A program made the translations under genes and the position numbers. This document shows positions 58,459 to 64,000 of a DNA stretch of 64,000 nt, in pieces. Source of the DNA: Marinovum sp048263515. GTDB taxonomy: Bacteria; Pseudomonadota; Alphaproteobacteria; Rhodobacterales; Rhodobacteraceae. Positions within the stretch are counted from its first letter, which is position 1, and each line of letters begins with the position of its first letter. Below the pieces are notes generated by a model. It was not told where the DNA came from and made no database searches. It saw only the letters and a list, made by a program, of their open reading frames with translations. The DNA lies in the NCBI RefSeq assembly GCF_048263515.1, contig NZ_JBLXEC010000003.1, positions 62,001 to 126,000 of the forward strand, given 5' to 3'.

Positions 58459-59904
58459 ATGGACATGCCCCCTCCCCGGCCGGAACGGCTGGCGCAGAAA
58501 TCCGATCTCGTGGCCCGGCTGACCAAGGCGCTGGGGCCCTCGGGCGTGATCCATGAACTGGCCGAGCTGCGGGCCTATGAATGCGACGCGCTCTCGGCCT
58601 ATCGCTGCCCGCCGATGGTGGCGGTGCTGCCGCGTGACACCGGCGAGGTCTCGGACGTGCTGCGCATCTGCCACGAGATGGGCGTGCCGGTGGTGCCACG
58701 CGGCGCCGGCACCTCGCTCGCAGGGGGTGCGCTGCCGACGGCGGATTGCGTGATCCTCGGGGTGGCGCGGATGAACGCGGTGCTCGACACCGATTACGCC
58801 AACCGGGTGATCCGGGTGCAGACCGGCCGCACCAACCTCTCCGTCACCGGCGCGGTCGAGGAAGACGGCTTCTTCTACGCCCCCGACCCGTCGTCGCAGC
58901 TGGCCTGCGCCATCGCCGGCAATATCGCGATGAACTCCGGCGGGGCGCATTGCCTGAAATACGGGGTGACCACCAACAACCTTCTGGGTGTCACCATGGT
59001 GATGATGGATGGCACCGTGGTCGAGATCGGCGGCGCGCATATGGACGCCGGCGGGCTCGACCTGCTGGGCGTGATCTGCGGCAGCGAGGGCCAGCTGGGC
59101 GTGGTGACCGAGGCCACACTGCGCATCCTGCCCAAGCCCGAGGGCGCGCGGCCGGTGTTGATGGCCTTTGACAGCAACGAGGTGGCGGGCGCCTGTGTCT
59201 CGGACATCATCAAGGCCGGCATCCTGCCGGTGGCGATCGAGTTCATGGACCGGCCCTGCATCCGCGCCTGCGAGGATTTCGCCCATGCCGGCTATCCCGA
59301 CTGCGAGGCGCTGCTGATCGTCGAGGTCGAAGGCTCGGAGGCCGAGATCGACGACCAGCTGACGCGGATCAAGGCGATTGCCGAGCGCCACGACCCGCTG
59401 GAGCTGCGCGAGGCGCGTGATGCCGACGAGGCCGGGCGTATCTGGCTGGGGCGCAAGTCGGCCTTTGGCGCAATGGGGCAGATCAACGACTACATGTGCC
59501 TCGACGGCACCATCCCGGTGAACGAACTGCCGCTGGTGCTGCGGCGGATCGGCGAGATGAGCCGGGAATACGGGCTGGAAGTGGCCAATGTCTTTCACGC
59601 CGGCGACGGCAACATGCATCCGCTGATCCTCTACAATGCCAACAAGCCAGGCGATCTCGAGCTCTGCGAGCGCTTCGGGGCCGACATCCTGAAGCTCTGC
59701 GTCGAGGTCGGCGGCTGCCTCACCGGGGAACACGGCGTGGGCATCGAGAAGCGCGACCTGATGTGGGATCAATACGATGCCGCCGATCTCGAGGCGCAGA
59801 TGGCGGTGAAGGATGTCTTTGACCCGGCCTGGCTGCTGAACCCGGCCAAGGTGTTTCCGCTGGATGCCTCTGAAGGGCGGCGGGCGCGCCCGGTGGCGGC
59901 GTAG
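58459..59904 (+). CDS. glcD: Glycolate oxidase subunit GlcD (FAD-linked)
   Basis: 481 aa. FAD_binding_4 domain with PPMVAVLPRDTGEVSDVLRICHEMGVPVVPRGAGTSLAGGALP (key VVPRGAGTSLAGGA), SQLACAIAGNIAMNSGGAHCLKYGVT, and C-terminal FAD-oxidase domain HAGDGNMHPLILYN, GGCLTGEHGVGIEKRD. Oxidises glycolate (or D-lactate) to glyoxylate with electrons passed through GlcE/GlcF. First gene of glcDEF; the gap to glcE holds a family-B repeat. Confidence 0.95.
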   Translation: MDMPPPRPERLAQKSDLVARLTKALGPSGVIHELAELRAYECDALSAYRCPPMVAVLPRDTGEVSDVLRICHEMGVPVVPRGAGTSLAGGALPTADCVILGVARMNAVLDTDYANRVIRVQTGRTNLSVTGAVEEDGFFYAPDPSSQLACAIAGNIAMNSGGAHCLKYGVTTNNLLGVTMVMMDGTVVEIGGAHMDAGGLDLLGVICGSEGQLGVVTEATLRILPKPEGARPVLMAFDSNEVAGACVSDIIKAGILPVAIEFMDRPCIRACEDFAHAGYPDCEALLIVEVEGSEAEIDDQLTRIKAIAERHDPLELREARDADEAGRIWLGRKSAFGAMGQINDYMCLDGTIPVNELPLVLRRIGEMSREYGLEVANVFHAGDGNMHPLILYNANKPGDLELCERFGADILKLCVEVGGCLTGEHGVGIEKRDLMWDQYDAADLEAQMAVKDVFDPAWLLNPAKVFPLDASEGRRARPVAA

Positions 59905-59964
59905 GAGGGGGCCCTGCCCCCGTCCCTGCGGGACTCCCCCGAGGGTATTTTCAAACAGAAGAAG
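59905..59964 (-). repeat. Family-B intergenic repeat (reverse orientation)
   Basis: Reverse complement reads CTTCTTCTGTTTGAAAATA then CCCTCGGGGGAGTCCCGCAG and a GGGGGCAGGGCCCCC hairpin. Sits within the glcD-glcE spacer, so a hairpin here would lie inside a polycistronic message. Ribosome site for glcE is beyond it (59965-59971). Confidence 0.65.
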
Positions 59965-59971
59965 ACGGATC

Positions 59972-61093
59972 ATGCGACCTGAGACCGAGGCCGAGCTGGC
60001 AGAGATGATTGCGGGGGCGACAGGCCCCCTGCGGATACGCGGCGGCGGCACGCGGGATGTGGGGCGCGCCGTAGCCGGCGACGTGCTGGAGACCGGCGGG
60101 TTGTCGGGGATCCGGCTCTATGAGCCCGGGGCGCTGACCATGGTGGCAGGGGCCGGCACGCCGTTGGCCGAGATCGAGACGGCGCTGGCGGCAGAGGGGC
60201 AACGGCTGGCCTTCGAGCCCGGCGACTGGCGCGGGCTGCTGGGCAGCGCCGGCGAGAGCACCCTGGGTGGCGTGGTGGCGGCCAATGCCAGCGGGCCGCG
60301 GCGGGTGACCGTGGGCGCGGCGCGTGATTTCATGCTGGGGGTGCGCTTTGTCGACGGCACCGGGCGGATCGTCAAGAACGGCGGGCGGGTGATGAAGAAT
60401 GTCACCGGCTACGACCTGGTGAAGCTGATGAGCGGATCCTGGGGCACATTGGGGGTGCTGAGCGAGGTCTCCTTCAAGGTGCTGCCGAAGCCCGAGGCGG
60501 TGGGCGTGCTGCTGTGCGAAGGGCTGGACGACGGGACGGCGATTGCGGCGCTGAGCCGGGCGCTGGGCTCGCCCTGGGAGGTCAGCGGCGCGGCGCATCT
60601 GCAGCGCGGTCTTGATGGCGCGCCGGTGACGATGATCCGGGTCGAGGGGCTGGAGGGCTCGGTCGCCTACCGCTGCGGGCAGTTGCAGAGGCTTCTGAAA
60701 GATGTCGGGGATTTCGTCGTCGAGCGCGACCCGGAGCGGACCACAGCGGGCTGGCAGTACATCCGCGACGTGGTTCCGTTTCACGGCCGGGACGGCGAGG
60801 TCTGGCGGCTCTCGGTCACGCCCGGAGAGGCGCCGGGGACCGTGGCGCAGCTGGAGGGGGTCGAGGCGGTCTATGACTGGGGCGGCGGGCTGGTCTGGTT
60901 GCTGGCGCCCGAGGGCACACCGATGCGCGACGCGGTGAAACGCGGCCATGCGACGCTCTTTCGTGCGTCGGCAGAGCGGCGGACCGAGGGCGCGCTCTTT
61001 CCGCCGCAGCCGGCCCCGCTGGCAGCCCTCGAGGCCGGGCTGCGCGGGAAATTCGATCCGAGGGGCATCCTCAATCCGGGGCTGATGGGGTAA
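59972..61093 (+). CDS. glcE: Glycolate oxidase subunit GlcE
   Basis: 373 aa from ATG 59972. FAD-binding PCMH-type domain: LRIRGGGTRDVGRAV, LTMVAGAGTPLAEIETALA, GSAGESTLGGVVAANASGPRRVTVGAARDFMLGVRFVDGTGRIVKNGGRVMKNVTGYDLVKLMSGSWGTLGVL (key TLGGVVAANASGPRR, NVTGYDLVKLMSGSWGTLG). C-terminal half is shorter than in GlcD, as usual. Partner of GlcD and GlcF. Confidence 0.95.
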   Translation: MRPETEAELAEMIAGATGPLRIRGGGTRDVGRAVAGDVLETGGLSGIRLYEPGALTMVAGAGTPLAEIETALAAEGQRLAFEPGDWRGLLGSAGESTLGGVVAANASGPRRVTVGAARDFMLGVRFVDGTGRIVKNGGRVMKNVTGYDLVKLMSGSWGTLGVLSEVSFKVLPKPEAVGVLLCEGLDDGTAIAALSRALGSPWEVSGAAHLQRGLDGAPVTMIRVEGLEGSVAYRCGQLQRLLKDVGDFVVERDPERTTAGWQYIRDVVPFHGRDGEVWRLSVTPGEAPGTVAQLEGVEAVYDWGGGLVWLLAPEGTPMRDAVKRGHATLFRASAERRTEGALFPPQPAPLAALEAGLRGKFDPRGILNPGLMG

Positions 61094-61096
61094 GAC

Positions 61097-62386
61097 ATGC
61101 AGACGACATTCACCGAAGAGCAGTTGCAGGACCCCGGCACCGCGCGCGCCAACGAGATCCTGCGCGCCTGCGTGCATTGCGGCTTTTGCACCGCCACCTG
61201 CCCCACCTATCAGGTGCTGGGCGACGAGCTGGACAGCCCGCGCGGCCGCATCTACCTGATCAAAGACATGCTCGAGAACGAGCGGGTGCCGGATCCGACC
61301 ACGGTCAAGCATATCGACCGCTGTCTGTCCTGCCTGGCATGCATGACGACCTGCCCCTCGGGCGTGCATTACATGCATCTGGTCGACCACGCGCGCGAGT
61401 ATATCGAGAAGACTTATGACCGGCCCTGGAGCGACCGGGCGTTGCGCTGGCTGCTGGCGCGGATCTTGCCCTATCCCGGGCGCTTCCGGCTGGCGCTGCT
61501 GGGGGCCAAGATCGGCCGGCCCTTTGCGCGCCTCCTGCCCGATCCGCGGCTGCGCGCCATGCTGCAGATGGCGCCCAAACGCATCCCGCCGGTCAGCCGC
61601 AACGACGATCCGCAGAGCTTTGCGCCCGTTGCGCCGCAGAAGAAGCGCGTGGCGCTGATGACCGGCTGCGCGCAGAAGGCGCTGAACACCGACATCAACG
61701 ATGCCACCATCCGGCTGCTGACCCGTCTGGGCTGCGAAGTCGTGGTGGCCAAGGGCGCGGGCTGCTGCGGCGCACTGACCCATCACATGGGCAAGACCGG
61801 CGAGAGCCATGCCACGGCGGCGAGGAACATCCGCGCCTGGGGGGCCGAGATCGACGGCGCGGGGCTCGATGCCATTGTCATCAACACCTCGGGCTGCGGC
61901 ACCACGGTCAAGGACTACGGCCACATGTTCCGCAACGAGCCCTTGGCGGAAGAGGCCAAGCGGGTCTCGAACCTGGCGATGGATATCAGCGAGCTGCTGA
62001 TGACACTCGACCTGCCGCAGGGGGCCGACAAGGGACTGACCGTGGCCTATCACGCCGCCTGTTCGCTGCAACATGGGCAAAAGATCAAGACCCATCCCAA
62101 GACGTTGCTGAAGCGCGCGGGCTTCAAGGTGGCAGAGCCGGCCGACAGCCATCTCTGCTGCGGCTCGGCCGGGACCTACAACCTGATGCAGCCCGAGATC
62201 TCGGGGCAGTTGAAGGAGCGCAAGGTCAGGACGCTGGAGGCGGTCAAACCGGATGTGATCGCCGCCGGCAACATCGGCTGCATGATGCAGATCGGCAGAA
62301 GCACCGGGGTGCCGGTGGTGCATACCGTCGAGCTGCTGGACTGGGCCACCGGCGGGCCGAAGCCGCGCGCAATGAGCCCGGAATAA
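61097..62386 (+). CDS. glcF: Glycolate oxidase iron-sulfur subunit GlcF
   Basis: 429 aa. Two 4Fe-4S motifs: CVHCGFCTATCPTY (about residue 31) and CLSCLACMTTCPSG (about 81). Two CCG domains follow: KGAGCCGALTHHMG with TSGCGTTVKDYGHMF, and SHLCCGSAGTYNLMQPEIS. Delivers electrons from GlcDE to the quinone pool. 3 bp after glcE. Complete. Confidence 0.97.
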   Translation: MQTTFTEEQLQDPGTARANEILRACVHCGFCTATCPTYQVLGDELDSPRGRIYLIKDMLENERVPDPTTVKHIDRCLSCLACMTTCPSGVHYMHLVDHAREYIEKTYDRPWSDRALRWLLARILPYPGRFRLALLGAKIGRPFARLLPDPRLRAMLQMAPKRIPPVSRNDDPQSFAPVAPQKKRVALMTGCAQKALNTDINDATIRLLTRLGCEVVVAKGAGCCGALTHHMGKTGESHATAARNIRAWGAEIDGAGLDAIVINTSGCGTTVKDYGHMFRNEPLAEEAKRVSNLAMDISELLMTLDLPQGADKGLTVAYHAACSLQHGQKIKTHPKTLLKRAGFKVAEPADSHLCCGSAGTYNLMQPEISGQLKERKVRTLEAVKPDVIAAGNIGCMMQIGRSTGVPVVHTVELLDWATGGPKPRAMSPE

Positions 62387-62457
62387 ATCCGGGCGCCTGC
62401 CGCATTTTCGCCCCAAGTGGTTGTTAGCTCTGGAAGACGACGATCGGGGGGCCGAAT

Positions 62458-63240
62458 TTGCGTATCCTTTTCATGGTTTTCGCCGGAATTCTGGCGGCAA
62501 CGACAACATTTGCCGAAAGCCGCAGCCTGCGGCAGCTCAACACCGGTGACGAAAGCCGCGGCTGGGAGGCCGTCGGCCGCATCGACTTTGACACCGCAGG
62601 CTTCTGCACCGGGGTGCTGGTGGCGCCCGATCTGGTGCTGACCGCCGGGCATTGCCTGTTCGACAAGGTGACCGGGCGCAAGTTCACCGCCTCCGAGATC
62701 AGCTTCAGCGCCGGGCTGCGCAATGGCCGCGCCTCGGCCTATCGCGCCGTGAAACATGCGGTGCTGCATCCGCGCTATCGCTATTCCCGCAACACCGATG
62801 CCGATCAGGTCAAGAACGACGTGGCGCTGCTGCAGCTGGCGCGGCCGATCCGCAACACCGAGGTTCTGCCCTTCAACACCGCCAACCGCCCCGGTCCCGG
62901 CGCGGCGATCAGCGTGGTGAGCTATGCCCATGACCGCGCCGATGCGCCCTCGTTGCAGGAGGCCTGCGAGGTGGTCGACCGGCGGCGCGGCGTGCTGGTG
63001 ATGTCCTGCGCGGCGGATTTCGGCGCCTCGGGCGCACCGGTGTTCTCGCTCGACAGTGGCGAGCCGCGCATCGTCTCGCTGATCTCGGCCAAGGCCGAGG
63101 CGGGCGGCGTGCCGGTGTCGCTGGGCACCGCGCTGGAGGAGCCGCTCTCGGTGCTGCTGGTCGAGTTGAAGGCGCAGTCGCGCTTCAAGCAGGCCAGCGA
63201 CCGCACCCGGCCCGGCGGGGCAAAATTCATCCGCCCCTGA
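62458..63240 (+). CDS. Secreted trypsin-like serine protease
   Basis: 260 aa from TTG 62458, chosen because GGGGG stands 7 bases before it and it adds Arg-Ile to give a proper signal peptide (RILFMVFAGILAATTTFA). ATG 62473 is the alternative. Chymotrypsin-fold (S1/V8-like): His in VLTAGHCLFD, Asp in KNDVALLQLARP, Ser in DFGASGAPVFSLDSG. Two other cysteines (TGVLVA context GFCTGVL; SCAADFG) match known disulfides. Periplasmic or extracellular. Monocistronic. Confidence 0.9.
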   Translation: MRILFMVFAGILAATTTFAESRSLRQLNTGDESRGWEAVGRIDFDTAGFCTGVLVAPDLVLTAGHCLFDKVTGRKFTASEISFSAGLRNGRASAYRAVKHAVLHPRYRYSRNTDADQVKNDVALLQLARPIRNTEVLPFNTANRPGPGAAISVVSYAHDRADAPSLQEACEVVDRRRGVLVMSCAADFGASGAPVFSLDSGEPRIVSLISAKAEAGGVPVSLGTALEEPLSVLLVELKAQSRFKQASDRTRPGGAKFIRP

Positions 63241-63276
63241 GCGCAACGCGGCGGCATTTTTCCGCCCCGCACCCCT

Positions 63277-63304
63277 CTTGAAACCGCGGAAACCATCCCC
63301 AAAT
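63277..63304 (+). promoter_or_regulatory. Sigma32 (RpoH) promoter of hsp20
   Basis: -35 CTTGAAA at 63277-63283, 13-base spacer, -10 CCCCAAAT at 63297-63304. This fits the heat-shock consensus CTTGAAA-N13-CCCCATNT at 14 of 15 specified positions. Transcription would start near 63311, directly before the first hairpin of the leader. Confidence 0.8.
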
Positions 63305-63311
63305 CAGGGCT

Positions 63312-63400
63312 GTCCGGACGCCACAACGGGTCTGGACGCCTCTCGTGCCTGTCCCCAAGGGAAGGCGCAACATAATGGTATCGCTCAATGGAGGATGACC
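63312..63400 (+). promoter_or_regulatory. ROSE-like RNA thermometer in the hsp20 5' leader
   Basis: Three successive hairpins. I: GTCCGGAC/GTCTGGAC, 63312-63337, 8 bp with one G-U. II: GCCT-TCCC/GGGA-AGGC with a bulged G, 63347-63366. III: 63377-63400, in which GGTATC-G-CTC pairs with GAG-GATG-CC across loop AATG. III places the whole ribosome site GGAGGA in the stem opposite UCGCU, with G83 bulged: this is the U(U/C)GCU signature of ROSE elements. Start codon is 63402. Melting at heat shock would free the site. Confidence 0.78.
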
Positions 63401-63401
63401 C

Positions 63402-63875
63402 ATGCGTAGCTTTGATTTTGCACCACTCTACCGTGCAACCGTCGGCTTTGACCAGATGGCCGACCTGATGGACCGCGTTCTGGCCAATGACGTCCAGTCG
63501 CAGACCTACCCGCCCTACAACATCGAAAAGACCGCCGAAGATGCCTATCGCATCTCGATCGCCGTCGCAGGTTTCGCCGATCAGGACCTGAGCGTCGAGG
63601 TCAAGGAGCAGGCGCTTGTCGTCTCGGCCCGCAAGTCGGAAGAGAATGACAACGAGCGCACCTACCTGCACCGCGGCATCGCCACCCGCGCCTTCGAGCG
63701 CCGGTTCCACCTGGCCGATCACGTTAAGGTGGTGGGCGCAAGCCATGAGAACGGCATGCTGCACATCGACCTCGAGCGCGAGATCCCCGAAGCGCTGAAA
63801 CCGCGCCGGATCGAGATCGCCAATGGCACCAAGGCCATCGAAAAGGACGTGGTTGACGCCAAGGCTGTCAACTAA
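63402..63875 (+). CDS. Small heat-shock protein Hsp20 (IbpA-like)
   Basis: 157 aa from ATG 63402. N-terminal MRSFDFAPLYRATVGFDQM, then alpha-crystallin domain (about 40-130): YPPYNIEKTAEDAYRISIAVAGF, LSVEVKEQALVVSARK, YLHRGIATRAFERRFHLADHVKVVGASHENGMLHIDL; C-terminal anchor RRIEIAN (I-x-I). ATP-independent holdase at the cytoplasmic protein surface. Regulated by sigma32 promoter plus RNA thermometer, both visible. Rho-independent terminator follows at 63902. Confidence 0.96.
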   Translation: MRSFDFAPLYRATVGFDQMADLMDRVLANDVQSQTYPPYNIEKTAEDAYRISIAVAGFADQDLSVEVKEQALVVSARKSEENDNERTYLHRGIATRAFERRFHLADHVKVVGASHENGMLHIDLEREIPEALKPRRIEIANGTKAIEKDVVDAKAVN

Positions 63876-63901
63876 GCCCGGACTTTCGAGCTGTTGAGAG
63901 G

Positions 63902-63929
63902 GCCCCTCGGCACTGCCGGGGGGCTTTTT
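63902..63929 (+). terminator. Intrinsic terminator after hsp20
   Basis: Ten-base-pair stem GCCCCTCGGC / GCCGGGGGGC with loop ACT and TTTTT, 27 bp after the hsp20 stop. Confidence 0.9.
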
Positions 63930-63940
63930 GTGCATTGCGC

Positions 63941-64000
63941 TCAGGCCTCGGAGCGGGTCGGAGGAGTCTTGCCGGCCCGTATCTGTTGCATCTGGCGGGG
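63941..64000 (-). CDS. Possible C-terminal end of a minus-strand gene (cut by window edge)
   Basis: Reading from 64000 downward gives 19 codons ending in TGA at 63941-63943: a tail ending MQQIRAGKTPPTRSEA. The stop lies 12 bp past the hsp20 terminator, as expected for a convergent gene. Too short to identify. Confidence 0.35.
   Translation of the reverse strand, partial: PRQMQQIRAGKTPPTRSEA

Overview
The window is a high-GC chromosomal segment of an alphaproteobacterium of the order Rhodobacterales (Roseobacter/Paracoccus type). The lineage is inferred from the gene neighbourhoods: a sox regulatory block (CcdA, SoxS, SoxR, SoxT), divergent regB / senC-regA, a mitofilin (Mic60) homologue between hemD and HemY, tsaE-amgK-murU-addB-addA-trxA, and homologues of mitochondrial complex I factors. 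I see no tRNA, rRNA, CRISPR array, prophage or insertion-sequence transposase. Most of the window is densely packed core chromosome with many 4-bp ATGA or GTGA overlaps.

Layout. 0-2.5 kb: edge of a sulfur-oxidation locus, with CcdA (soxV, cut by the window start) divergent from soxS-soxR-soxT across a small intergenic region that holds a 19-bp palindrome. 2.5-9.7 kb: HemY-like TPR protein, Mic60 homologue and hemD on the minus strand, divergent from tsaD-gpsA-YciI-EVE and a DUF1761 membrane protein. 10-13.6 kb: DUF2853, a small secreted acidic protein, ahcY, a small periplasmic protein and an HD phosphohydrolase. 13.7-18.2 kb: RegA, SenC and RegB redox two-component system, then a PAS protein without a kinase domain. 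18.2-27 kb: tsaE, the cell-wall recycling pair amgK-murU, the AddAB recombination nuclease and thioredoxin. 27.3-29.3 kb: hslVU protease. 29.7-35.2 kb: a four-gene peptide-type ABC importer. 35.2-41.4 kb: pip, ubiG, a MarR regulator, nitrilase, grxC, ComF-like protein, NDUFAF5-like methyltransferase and hemH. 41.4-46.2 kb: envelope proteins (small membrane protein, L,D-transpeptidase, CAP lipoprotein, MscS channel), an orphan ABC ATPase, an NDUFS6-like zinc protein and a Pr6Pr membrane protein. 46.5-49.3 kb: polA. 49.7-57.0 kb: DUF1285, divergent from a MoxR / DUF58 / BatA-DUF4159 / VWA-type membrane operon. 57.2-62.4 kb: two minus-strand small genes, then glcDEF glycolate oxidase. 62.5-64 kb: a secreted trypsin-like protease and a heat-shock hsp20 with a sigma32-type promoter and a three-hairpin ROSE-like RNA thermometer.

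The least conventional content is intergenic. Four copies (27.06, 29.40, 49.44-49.60 and 57.05 kb) plus one internally deleted derivative (29.30 kb) of a roughly 170-bp repeat occur here. Each has a conserved core of about 70 bases bracketed by long self-complementary arms and followed by a second short hairpin. Arm sequences differ between copies but remain complementary within each copy, which is compensatory change, and all four full copies lie downstream of a gene in the sense orientation. This looks like a structured 3'-UTR RNA or hairpin repeat family that I cannot match to a named family. A second repeat family (core TTGCTnnAAATACCCTCGGGG) and two known-looking palindromic repeat types occupy other gaps.

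How the genes work together: haem synthesis and respiratory redox control (hemD, HemY, hemH, RegBA, SenC), complex I assembly factors, sulfur oxidation control, cell-wall recycling and maintenance, DNA repair (AddAB, PolA) and proteostasis (HslVU, Hsp20, thioredoxin, glutaredoxin). Coordinates were read by eye from the sequence. Starts were chosen from ribosome-binding sites, gene overlaps and family N-termini, and no database search was run.
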